Assembly (NCBI GenBank): GCA_913020115.1
Contig: CAJWBQ010000041.1
Coordinates: 1 to 34,636 of the forward strand
DNA from: an uncultured Cellvibrionales bacterium
GTDB taxonomy: Bacteria > Pseudomonadota > Gammaproteobacteria > Pseudomonadales > Cellvibrionaceae
DNA: 34,636 nt
Direction: 5' to 3'
Shown: piece by piece, positions 9,163 through 17,053 of the stretch
Numbering within the stretch: the stretch's first letter is position 1
How the letters are laid out: each line of letters starts with the position of its first letter
Made by a program: the position numbers and the translations under genes
Notes under the pieces: model-generated
The model's database searches: none
Told to the model about the DNA's origin: nothing
The model's input: only the letters and a program-made list of their open reading frames with translations

Positions 9163-9707
9163 CACAATTCTCCACCGCTTTTACGCAGTGCCCCCTGACA
9201 ACCCAACAGCGCCTTGGCAACATGCTTTCTTACAACGGTTTCCGACAGGCTCTCACGGCGCGCAATCTCGGCGTAAGACAAGCCTTCTATTCTATTCATT
9301 AACAATAACTTCCGTCTTTTACTGGGCATTGACCATAGAGCGCTGGTAATGATGCCTAAAAATTGCTGACTGATGGCCGAGCGCTCCGGGCCGATCTTGT
9401 CTTCGTCTTGATCTTCTACCAACTGTATGGATTGCTTGTAGCCTTCACGAACCTGATTCCGGCGAATTAAATCCACGGAGGCGTTGTGTACCGCACGGTA
9501 TAAAAATGCCCTGATATTATCGATTTTGGCCACTTCGTATTTTGCCGCGAAGCGGGTAAAGGCCATTTGCACCACGTCTTCCGATTCACTGGCAGACAAA
9601 CCGATACGCTGCGCGGCATAGCTGCGCAATTCTTTGTAATAATCGCTGTAAACAAGGCCTAGCGCCCTATTTTCGCTCTCAATCAAAACATTTACCTGTG
9701 CCGTCAA
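9162..9707 (-). CDS. ECF-type RNA polymerase sigma factor (FecI-like)
   Basis: Group IV sigma factor of 181 aa. Region 2 is seen at about 18-85 (YYKELRSYAAQRI, EDVVQMAFTRF, NIRAFLYRAVHNASVDLIRR) and region 4 at about 120-175 (LLLMNRIEGLSYAEIARR, then the recognition helix SLSETVVRKHVAKAL). The start is a TTG at 9707, supported by GAGGA 7 nt upstream and the absence of a better in-frame ATG. It overlaps fecR by one base in a TGATG junction. Promoter P2 lies 38 bp upstream and matches the predicted promoters of the receptor and GH3 units, so it is probably autoregulated. Confidence 0.95.
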   Translation of the reverse strand: MTAQVNVLIESENRALGLVYSDYYKELRSYAAQRIGLSASESEDVVQMAFTRFAAKYEVAKIDNIRAFLYRAVHNASVDLIRRNQVREGYKQSIQLVEDQDEDKIGPERSAISQQFLGIITSALWSMPSKRRKLLLMNRIEGLSYAEIARRESLSETVVRKHVAKALLGCQGALRKSGGEL

Positions 9708-9744
9708 GCGCCTTTCCTCTTCGCAACGATAATTTACCGCTTAT

Positions 9745-9777
9745 AAATGGAACGCGTCAGCTGATTGATTCCGCCCC
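9745..9777 (-). promoter_or_regulatory. Predicted ECF-sigma promoter P2 for the sigma/fecR operon
   Basis: On the minus strand, GGGGCGGA (9777-9770) is followed by 15 nt and CGTTCCATTT (9754-9745), the same architecture as P1 and P3 with two changes in the -10 core. It lies in the 85-bp gap between the STN receptor stop and the sigma TTG start, 38 bp from that start, as expected for autoregulation. Confidence 0.65.
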
Positions 9778-9792
9778 CCCCTGGGCGAATAT

Positions 9793-12573
9793 TTATTCAA
9801 ACTTAGAACTCAGGCGCACGCTCAGGGTTCTCGGAGGCCCCAGATAAAAGGCCGGCGAGCTAGCCTCAGGCGAGTGAGCATCACTTCTGACCAACTCGTC
9901 AGTGATGTTGTCCATGCTCGCTACCAAGCTCCACTGCCCCATGGGGGGCTCATACTTAAGACTAGCTGCCCAGAGGCCATATGCAGGCTGAAAATCAATA
10001 TCTTTAGCGGCGCCGTTGGGGTCTGGCTGCCAAAGGCCTGAAAGGTTATTAAACAGCTCGCCACTGCGCGCCTCGCGGTTGGCCTCGTCAAAGAACACCT
10101 TGTCTGAATAAGTGAAGCGCAGCTGGGGGGTGAGCATGCCGCCATTGCCCAACACAAAGTTATGACTATAGGCGAGGCTGGCGCTAAGCTTTGGCGCCTG
10201 CTTCAGTTGGTTGCCTGAATAATCGATTAAATCGGCAATATCGGCGTTGTTGGCACTGGGGTTCCAAGTTTGACCATAGCGCGGGAAATCTCTGTCCACT
10301 GCCAAAAAATGATCATAAGTGGCGTCTAACAGAGACAAATGACCCGAAAAACGCCCCCCCTGCCGCAAAGCCCAATTGAGCTCCAGCTCCAAACCTTTAA
10401 TGCTGGCCGCCGCCGCATTGGTGCTGCGGAAAATCTCACTGCCATCACTTTCAATGGCCACGCCTGACACCTGAAGGTCACTGTAGCGGGTGCTAAACAG
10501 CGCGCCGTTTAGCCTCAACGCGCCATCCAGAAGGTCTAGCTTGAAGCCAAACTCAAGGTTTTTGCTGTGCTCCGGCTCAACATAGGCGCGGCTCTGCTCG
10601 TCGCCGCCATTATTGAGGGCAATGGCCTCCGCCAAAGCCACCTGAAAGGCCGGATCGCCCTTACCCGTATAGACCCCGCTGATGGCGGTGCCGTCTTCAA
10701 CAATACCGGGCTTAAAACCTTCGGCGAACAGCAGATAGAGCAGCGCGCCCTCACTGGGCCGATACTCCAAACGCCCCATGCTTGTGGTGCTGGACCAGCG
10801 CTGGGCAACGTCATTGTAGTTGGCCACATAACACTGCCCTGGTGCCGCCGACTCGCCGTTCACCGCCACAAAGCCTATTTCGCCATTGCGGTCCGCGCCA
10901 ATTAAATCGGGGCAGGCGATATTGCGCCCACCGCGGTCGTAGCGCAGATCTTTACCGGTTCTTACCCCAACAGAGAGGCGCCATTGATCGTTAAGGTCAT
11001 AGCTCAGCTGACCGTATAAGGCTTCAAATTCCGAGCCTCTACTGGGCTGCTGGAAACTGTGGCTTGGCGCCCCGCCCCAACCGCTGCCATTGGTGTCTTG
11101 ATGCTCAAGGTCAAAGCGAATGCCGTTATTTTCTTCAAAATTAAAATAGGCCACCAGCCACTGTAAGCGAGCGTTGTCGGTACTTTTAAGCTGCAGCTCG
11201 TGCTGGCGGGAAGAGTGATCAGCCCACACCGTTCGGTTGCTCTGATGGTATTCCGCAGGGTTGGTTTCACTGCCTAAAGCACTGTTCTGGTCACCGTCCC
11301 AGTCTTGATGGCGGGTCATGTGGCTGAAGCCGCTAATGTAAGTCAATTCAACACGGTCGTTTAAGGTCCAATTCACTCGACTGCGGTAAGTACGCATCAC
11401 CAGATCAATACTGCCGGGGGTGTCTATCAACAAAGGTGTGTCATAGTCGTTAAGGGGTACAAAACCTACACCCTGATCGCGAAACTCTTCGTAACTCAAC
11501 AGCCATTGCATGGCCTCGCTGGCCTGCCAGTCAGAGCTTAAACGCAGAGCTGATACATCCATATTATTGTAACGAGCGCCGGCGCTTTGAGTGATTGAAC
11601 CGGGGGCAAAATCAACAAAACCTTCCGCCCGCTCAGAGGCCCCCGCTAACCTCAGGGCCCAGTCTTCAGTGACAGGCACATTCACCATGCCATTAAAGGC
11701 GCGACGCTTGTAGTCGCCCAAGATTAGGGAGAAGTCTGACCCCAAAGATTGTGTGGGTTTGTTGGAGTGGTAGTTGATCACCCCGCCCGTGGAATTGCGG
11801 CCAAACAAAGTGCCTTGAGGCCCTCGCAGCACTTCTACCCGCTCAAGGTCATAAAGTAAGATCGCTGAACCCTGACTGCGGCTACTGTAAATTCCGTCTA
11901 CGTGAGTGGCAATGCCCGGGTCGCCCGCTTCGGTGTAATTGTCTGAACCAATGCCGCGAATGTAGAGCACCGAGGCCGAGTGATCGCCATTTCTGGCCAC
12001 CTGTAAATTGGGCACCAAAGAGGCCAAGTCAAACACACCGTTCACTCGGTAATTACCCAGAGCCGACTGACTGAGCGCAGTAATAGCCATGGGAGTATCT
12101 TGCAAATTGGTGGCTCTTTTACTGGCCGTGACAAGCACTTCTTCAAGCAATGGCTTGGGGGCTAGCAGCGGCTCTTCATTTTTAACAACAACGCGCGGTG
12201 CGTCTTTTTCCACCGGCACAATCACCAGGCCCTGCCCGGCCACTTCGCGAAATCTTAAACCGGAACCCAAGAGCAAGAAAGACAAGGCCTCAGAGCGAGT
12301 CATGCTGGCCTTTAAAGAACGGGAATAGAGGGTTAATTCAGAGAGTGAGGGCATCAGCAAAGCCCGTTCACTCTGCCGAGAAAACTCCAGCAATGCTTGT
12401 TCTAATGATTGGGCGGGAATATCAAATTCGAAAATACGGTCAACACTTGCAGAGGGGGCTTCTACTGTCGGCTCAGCGCCCTTATCGGCGGCACTGGCAA
12501 GTGGCTCGCCCAGTGTGTACACGGCGAGACAAACACTTCCGGCTTTAATTACGGTGCCCAGCCCTCGGGACAT
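9793..12573 (-). CDS. TonB-dependent receptor with N-terminal STN signalling domain (transducer)
   Basis: Outer-membrane receptor of 926 aa that should both import a ligand and signal to a FecR protein. Order seen: signal peptide about 1-29; STN (secretin/TonB N-terminus) domain about 48-120, with FDIPAQSLEQALLEFSRQS and LGSGLRFREV; TonB box region LLEEVLVTASKR; plug with YDLERVEVLRGPQGTLFGR; long barrel ending LSVRLSSKFE. The ATG at 12573 has an upstream GAGG. It sits 53 bp after the DUF4380-like gene and is probably cotranscribed with GH3 from P3, just before the sigma/fecR operon. It is a paralogue of the receptor at 5565-7940, which lacks STN. The GH3 neighbour suggests a beta-glucan oligosaccharide ligand; this is inference. 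Confidence 0.95.
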   Translation of the reverse strand: MSRGLGTVIKAGSVCLAVYTLGEPLASAADKGAEPTVEAPSASVDRIFEFDIPAQSLEQALLEFSRQSERALLMPSLSELTLYSRSLKASMTRSEALSFLLLGSGLRFREVAGQGLVIVPVEKDAPRVVVKNEEPLLAPKPLLEEVLVTASKRATNLQDTPMAITALSQSALGNYRVNGVFDLASLVPNLQVARNGDHSASVLYIRGIGSDNYTEAGDPGIATHVDGIYSSRSQGSAILLYDLERVEVLRGPQGTLFGRNSTGGVINYHSNKPTQSLGSDFSLILGDYKRRAFNGMVNVPVTEDWALRLAGASERAEGFVDFAPGSITQSAGARYNNMDVSALRLSSDWQASEAMQWLLSYEEFRDQGVGFVPLNDYDTPLLIDTPGSIDLVMRTYRSRVNWTLNDRVELTYISGFSHMTRHQDWDGDQNSALGSETNPAEYHQSNRTVWADHSSRQHELQLKSTDNARLQWLVAYFNFEENNGIRFDLEHQDTNGSGWGGAPSHSFQQPSRGSEFEALYGQLSYDLNDQWRLSVGVRTGKDLRYDRGGRNIACPDLIGADRNGEIGFVAVNGESAAPGQCYVANYNDVAQRWSSTTSMGRLEYRPSEGALLYLLFAEGFKPGIVEDGTAISGVYTGKGDPAFQVALAEAIALNNGGDEQSRAYVEPEHSKNLEFGFKLDLLDGALRLNGALFSTRYSDLQVSGVAIESDGSEIFRSTNAAAASIKGLELELNWALRQGGRFSGHLSLLDATYDHFLAVDRDFPRYGQTWNPSANNADIADLIDYSGNQLKQAPKLSASLAYSHNFVLGNGGMLTPQLRFTYSDKVFFDEANREARSGELFNNLSGLWQPDPNGAAKDIDFQPAYGLWAASLKYEPPMGQWSLVASMDNITDELVRSDAHSPEASSPAFYLGPPRTLSVRLSSKFE

Positions 12574-12626
12574 CTTACCGCCTCATCACTCTGATTTCTT
12601 AACCTCTCACATAAAACTGCAAGGGC

Positions 12627-13628
12627 TCAATTTATTGTTTTAATTTTAGTATCAACAATATACCCGTTCTTATTAAATACAGCCAGTTGCTCACGCACCA
12701 GGGCCAGTAATTTAGGGTTGCCGCTAACAGGGGCAACATTTTCTGGAAGTGGCAATATTACCCAGCTAACCTGCCACTGCAGTTGCTCACCCTTTTTCAA
12801 AGAGCGCGCGGCACTTTGCACTTCCAACTCTGCGTAGGGCAATTTGTCACTCACGTAAATTTCAATATCACCTTCACCCGTGGCAATTTCCTCGCGAGCC
12901 ATCGGTGCATAGCGCTTGATGTAAAGCAGGCCCTCAGACACCCAAGCCAACCAGCCCTCACTGCCATGGGCGATTAATTTTCCTTCGAGAAGCCCCGCGT
13001 CTGGGCTAAAGCTTTGCCAAACAATATTATTTGAATCCAGCTCGTATTCCATCTCGCCCATAGGCACGGCAATGAAATCACCACTCACCGCATAAAAAAC
13101 CAAGCCATTAAGTGGCACTCTAGTAATTTCCCAGGCCGCCACCTCGGGAAAATTTTTCTCTGCCTGCAAGGTGTACAATAAGTCGATGCGATTTTTCTGC
13201 TGGCTGTTCAAGACAATTTCTTTGCTGACTGTGGCGCCCGAGGCTGATCGGCTTTGCAGCTTCACACTGCGCTCCGTAAAAGACAGCACCTTATATTGCT
13301 CTGAATCGTGAGCAGTAACAGGCGGCCATCCCCACAAAGATTGCGGGCTCAACCAAAATGTGGAACCCCAATTATTGTTTTCCTCCGCGGCCGAAGCAGT
13401 AAACAACAATTCTTGTTCAGCAAATTTTAAAGAGCTAATGCGAGCGCCGTGCACAGGGTCTACCTGCAAACACAATTCGCCAGCCTGTATAGAAATGGCC
13501 TCTACACGGAACAAATCTTTCGCAGCACTGGCCTGAGCACTCAAAACCGCCCCCAAAATAATCAAAGGCAAACTGGAATAAAAAAACACACGCCAGCTAA
13601 AGTGCCGAGCAAAATTAAACATTCGCAT
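12627..13628 (-). CDS. Exported DUF4380-like protein (mutarotase-type beta-sandwich suspected)
   Basis: Secreted protein of about 334 aa with unknown function. From the ATG at 13628 it has a signal peptide (basic start, hydrophobic VFFYSSLPLIILGAVLSA, cleavage near AQASA-AK). The body has a GARISSLKFAEQELLF segment, then GSTFWLSPQSLWGWPP and a VSWVILPLP end, a pattern I associate with DUF4380 proteins, which look related to aldose-epimerase-like sugar-binding folds. Upstream in-frame starts at 13640 and 13679 exist and none has a clear ribosome binding site; all overlap the end of the GH3 gene. The overlap implies translational coupling, so it probably acts on or binds the sugar released by GH3. 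No catalytic residues can be assigned. Confidence 0.75.
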   Translation of the reverse strand: MRMFNFARHFSWRVFFYSSLPLIILGAVLSAQASAAKDLFRVEAISIQAGELCLQVDPVHGARISSLKFAEQELLFTASAAEENNNWGSTFWLSPQSLWGWPPVTAHDSEQYKVLSFTERSVKLQSRSASGATVSKEIVLNSQQKNRIDLLYTLQAEKNFPEVAAWEITRVPLNGLVFYAVSGDFIAVPMGEMEYELDSNNIVWQSFSPDAGLLEGKLIAHGSEGWLAWVSEGLLYIKRYAPMAREEIATGEGDIEIYVSDKLPYAELEVQSAARSLKKGEQLQWQVSWVILPLPENVAPVSGNPKLLALVREQLAVFNKNGYIVDTKIKTIN

Positions 13629-16215
13629 CGGCCGCCACATTAAATTCACAGGCCGATTCTGAAGGCGCTGCCGACACACTTTCAGGCATGTCTTTCAGGT
13701 TTCTAAATTCGGGAACAATTTTCAGGTCGGCAATCGCCAGCTTCAGCGAGCCTTTAGTGCTCAGTGAAAATGGACGTATCACTTGCGACAAATTTAAACC
13801 GCGCTGCATGAGACAATCTAAGGGCAAGGAAACCGTCTGCCATTGATTAATGGGCTGGGACTGCAATATGCCTTCTGCTGCAATTGCTACTTCACAATTG
13901 GGCCCACAGTCCATGCCTAGGGCAACCGACTCGGAAGGATATTCACCCACATTCAAACTGAATTCCAAATGGCCTTTGCGCTCGCCAAAAATCGACAAGT
14001 CTTGAGGATTGTTAGCTTCCAGATAAACCGTTGCAGGCTCTAGCCCCAGCCATTGAATTTCACGAGCGTCTTCTTGAGAGACTTTATCGATAGAGCTGAG
14101 CATCAGATTATTATTGTCACCGCTGCTCACCTTATTGCCGTCGGCATCAACAATGTTGTCGGCCGCGCCACTCTGCACTTTCAGTGCCCAGGGCGCTAGT
14201 GTTCTGGAGACAAACAACCAACTGTCGTCAACATCACCGTTGGGCGGCAAGGTGTTCTCTTCTGGGAAGGCGCCCAATAACTCCACCGCCTCTTTATAGT
14301 TCATGCCATAACCGTAGGGGAACAGGGGGTCGTAACCTTCGTCACCAAGATTGATCACCGTTTGATGAACGTATTTTGGCCAAGAAAAAGACAAGCGGCC
14401 CGCAAAGTCGTACTGAACTTCGCCTTCGGGGCTGGTGAACAGAACATCGGCAATGCCGCCACCTTCAGAACCTGGCAGCCAAGCGGCCACAAAGGCATCT
14501 GAACTGTTAATTTCTTTATTCACCCACAGCGGGCGACCTGACAAGAACACAGTCACCACAGGAATGCCCTGAGCTTTTAGCGATTGCAGTAGCGCCAAAT
14601 CACTTTTCACACCCACTTGATATTCTATTGAAGAGCGGTCGCCGTGCCATTCTGCGTAGGGGTCTTCGCCAATCACCACAATAGCCACATCGGGCTTTTG
14701 CTCAAAGCTTCCTTCCTCACTGAAGGTGACCTTTCCGCCCCCGGCATTAACCGCTTGCTGAATGCCCGAGAATATAGAACTTGCGCCGGGGAAATCTGAA
14801 AGCTGATTGCCCGTGCCTTGCCAAGACAAAGTCCAGCCACCGCTCTGCTTACCAATATCGTCAGCACCGTCTCCCGCTACCAAAATATTTTGCGTGGGCG
14901 ACAGAGGTAACAATGATTGATTATTTTTCAAGAGCACCAGCGATTTACGCACCGCTTCTCGAGCCAGCGCGCGGTGAGCGTCGCTGCCCATTACGCCCGC
15001 CTTTGCCGACATTTCACGACCCGAGACTTCGCCTTGGTCCATCAAACCCGCACGCACCTTCACCCGCAAAATTCGCGTTACCGCATCGTCGATGCGCGCC
15101 ATACTGATTTCGCCGCTCTTCGCTTGTGCCAAAGTGTTGTTGTACAAAGGCAGCCAATCGCTGGGCACCATAAACATGTCTAGGCCGGCGTTGATGGCAT
15201 GGGCGCAACTCTCAACACTGCAACCTGGAATTTGTCGGTGACCATTCCAGTCGCCCACTACAAAACCATCAAAACCCATACGTTCTTTAAGAATGTCGTT
15301 AAGCAGATAAGCGTTGCCGTGCATCTTCACGCCGTTCCAGCTATTAAAGGAGGCCATCACCGTTTGCACGCCCGCTTCCAAGGAAGCGATAAAACCCGCC
15401 GCGTGAATATCGTGAAGTTCTTGCTCTGTAACTTGGGTATCACCTCGATCAATGCCGCGGAAGGTTCCGCCGTCGCCCAAGAAATGCTTGGTGGTAGCAA
15501 CCAACTGGCGACTACCCAGCACCATGGAGTCCTTACCTTGGATACCTTCGACCATGGCCTTAGCATAGGCGCTGACAATTTCAGGGTCTTCAGAGTAACT
15601 TTCGTAGGTTCTTCCCCAGCGGTCGTCACGCACTACTGCCACCGTAGGGGCAAAAGTCCAATCTATGCCTGTTACCGCCACTTCAGCCGCCGTGGCGGCG
15701 CCGATACGGCCAATCATTTCAGGGTCTCGCGCAGCGCCCAAGCCAATGTTGTGTGGGAACAGCGTAGCGCCAACCACATTATTGTGACCATGCACCGCAT
15801 CACTGCCCCAAATTAGCGGAATGCCAGCACTGTTACCTTCGCTAGACGCATGATAATACTCATTCGCCAGCGCCACCCATTCAGATGCCGCGGCAAATTT
15901 ATCATTATTGGGCGCCGTGCCCCCACCATTTAACACCGAGCCAATGTGGTATTGCTTCACTTGTGCCGGCGTAATGAACTTGATTTCAGGTTGAATCAGC
16001 TGGCCGACTTTCTCTTCTAGCGACAATTTAGCGAGCAAAGCTGCCACACGTTGTTCCACTTCAGGGGATAGCTTGATGCTTGAGGTCACACTGGGCCAAA
16101 TCTCTGGATTTGTAGCAGGTTTATCAACAGTGTTGGCCTCAACACCCTCCTCGCCACAGCCCTGCAAAAAACTCATGGCGATTAACAGCGCCGACAGGTG
16201 ACCTCTAAACTTCAT
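13615..16215 (-). CDS. GH3-family exo-beta-glucosidase, lipoprotein (ExoP-like)
   Basis: Glycoside hydrolase family 3 enzyme, probably removing glucose from the non-reducing ends of beta-glucans or cello-oligosaccharides. The ATG at 16215 (866 aa) follows GGAG by 7 nt. The signal peptide carries a lipobox (SFLQGC), so it should be membrane-anchored. Seen: N-terminal barrel with GSDAVHGHNNV, GIDWTFAPTVAVVRDDRWGR and KHFLGDGG; nucleophile Asp (about residue 322) in VVGDWNGHR; second domain with VVIGEDPYAEWHGD in the region carrying the acid/base Glu; and about 200 extra C-terminal residues resembling the carbohydrate-binding end of marine ExoP-type enzymes. It is first gene of the P3 transcript and overlaps the DUF4380-like gene. 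Confidence 0.95.
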   Translation of the reverse strand: MKFRGHLSALLIAMSFLQGCGEEGVEANTVDKPATNPEIWPSVTSSIKLSPEVEQRVAALLAKLSLEEKVGQLIQPEIKFITPAQVKQYHIGSVLNGGGTAPNNDKFAAASEWVALANEYYHASSEGNSAGIPLIWGSDAVHGHNNVVGATLFPHNIGLGAARDPEMIGRIGAATAAEVAVTGIDWTFAPTVAVVRDDRWGRTYESYSEDPEIVSAYAKAMVEGIQGKDSMVLGSRQLVATTKHFLGDGGTFRGIDRGDTQVTEQELHDIHAAGFIASLEAGVQTVMASFNSWNGVKMHGNAYLLNDILKERMGFDGFVVGDWNGHRQIPGCSVESCAHAINAGLDMFMVPSDWLPLYNNTLAQAKSGEISMARIDDAVTRILRVKVRAGLMDQGEVSGREMSAKAGVMGSDAHRALAREAVRKSLVLLKNNQSLLPLSPTQNILVAGDGADDIGKQSGGWTLSWQGTGNQLSDFPGASSIFSGIQQAVNAGGGKVTFSEEGSFEQKPDVAIVVIGEDPYAEWHGDRSSIEYQVGVKSDLALLQSLKAQGIPVVTVFLSGRPLWVNKEINSSDAFVAAWLPGSEGGGIADVLFTSPEGEVQYDFAGRLSFSWPKYVHQTVINLGDEGYDPLFPYGYGMNYKEAVELLGAFPEENTLPPNGDVDDSWLFVSRTLAPWALKVQSGAADNIVDADGNKVSSGDNNNLMLSSIDKVSQEDAREIQWLGLEPATVYLEANNPQDLSIFGERKGHLEFSLNVGEYPSESVALGMDCGPNCEVAIAAEGILQSQPINQWQTVSLPLDCLMQRGLNLSQVIRPFSLSTKGSLKLAIADLKIVPEFRNLKDMPESVSAAPSESACEFNVAADANV

Positions 16216-16278
16216 ACGATAGCTCCACAATAACAATTATTTTTGGGCCTTTAAGGGGGCCGATATAGCTTTAACTGT

Positions 16279-16311
16279 TAGTGAGACGCAAGGGAGGGGG
16301 AAATCCGCCCC
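16279..16311 (-). promoter_or_regulatory. Predicted ECF-sigma promoter P3 for the GH3 operon
   Basis: On the minus strand, GGGGCGGA (16311-16304) is followed by exactly 15 nt and CGTCTCACTA (16288-16279). It matches P1 at nine of ten -10 positions and keeps the same spacer. The -10 lies 64 bp upstream of the GH3 ATG. Confidence 0.7.
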
Positions 16312-16320
16312 GGCTTGGGA

Positions 16321-16411
16321 GGAATGGGGTCAAGTCTTGCCTTTTGGGAATGGGGTCAAGTCTTGCCTTTTGCCTTTATTCCAAAAAGGCAAAAGGCAAG
16401 ACTTGACCCCA
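16321..16411. repeat. GGGGTCAAGTCTTGCC inverted repeat with tandemly duplicated left arm (copy 2)
   Basis: A 26-bp perfect inverted repeat (16351-16376 with 16386-16411) and a 9-nt loop. The left arm is duplicated: 16321-16346 and 16347-16372 are identical 26-base units in direct tandem. It lies between the Lrp stop and the P3 promoter, 10 bp from the -35 element, and may also act as terminator for the Lrp gene. Confidence 0.85.
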
Positions 16412-16430
16412 CCATTCATGACCCCATCAT

Positions 16431-16886
16431 TCACGCCGCATGTAATGGCAAAGCACTCGTCTGTTTCATAGTCTCCATAACAAAACTAGAACTCACATCA
16501 AACAGATCCGCTGCAATCAGCTCCTTATATAGACGATCGAAGCCTTGCATGTCTTCCACCACGGCCTTAATCAGGTAATCCAAATCACCGCTCATGCGAT
16601 ACACCTCTAACACTCCAGGCAGTTGATCTGTCACTGCCTGAAAGCTGGAGGACCACTGCTCATTGTGCTGGTTAGTGCGCACCGATATGTACACTGTAAG
16701 GGGCAAATTCACTTTTGCTGGGTCTAGCAAGGCAACTCGGGCGCGAATCACCCCCTCTTGCTCAAGCTTTTGTACCCGGCGCCAACAGGCCGATTTTGAA
16801 ATACCAATTTTGTCGGCCAATTCACCTATGGCTAGGGTGGCATCGGTTTGTATTAGCTCTAATATAGCTTTGTCTTGCTTGTCCAT
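16431..16886 (-). CDS. Lrp/AsnC-family transcriptional regulator
   Basis: DNA-binding regulator of 151 aa, usually an octamer responding to amino acids. The N-terminus has the typical DKQDKAILELIQTDA start and a helix-turn-helix at about 20-42 (IGELADKIGISKSACWRRVQKLEQEGVI, read as consecutive helices). A RAM-type ligand domain follows (GVLEVYRMSGDLDYLIKAV, then SSSFVMETMKQTSALPL). The ATG at 16886 fits family length; an ATG at 16904 would add six residues without a ribosome binding site. It is transcribed divergently from the class V PLP enzyme at 17054 across a 167-bp AT-rich gap, the usual layout for an Lrp-type local regulator and its target. Confidence 0.93.
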   Translation of the reverse strand: MDKQDKAILELIQTDATLAIGELADKIGISKSACWRRVQKLEQEGVIRARVALLDPAKVNLPLTVYISVRTNQHNEQWSSSFQAVTDQLPGVLEVYRMSGDLDYLIKAVVEDMQGFDRLYKELIAADLFDVSSSFVMETMKQTSALPLHAA

Positions 16887-17053
16887 AAATACACCAAAAA
16901 TCATAAAATTGTTTTATTTTGGTATAATTTGCCATACTTTTAATATTTATGGAATTTAATACCGGATTTTATAAAAATACCGAGACATATAGAAACCCTA
17001 TTGCGGGGAAATAAACGTACCCTAACGCTCATCTAAACCCATGAGCCAAGACC

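Noticed and set aside
15199..15816. 205-aa open frame on the + strand inside the GH3 gene
   Set aside because: It lies antisense to a region with clear GH3 catalytic motifs; a shadow frame caused by codon bias.
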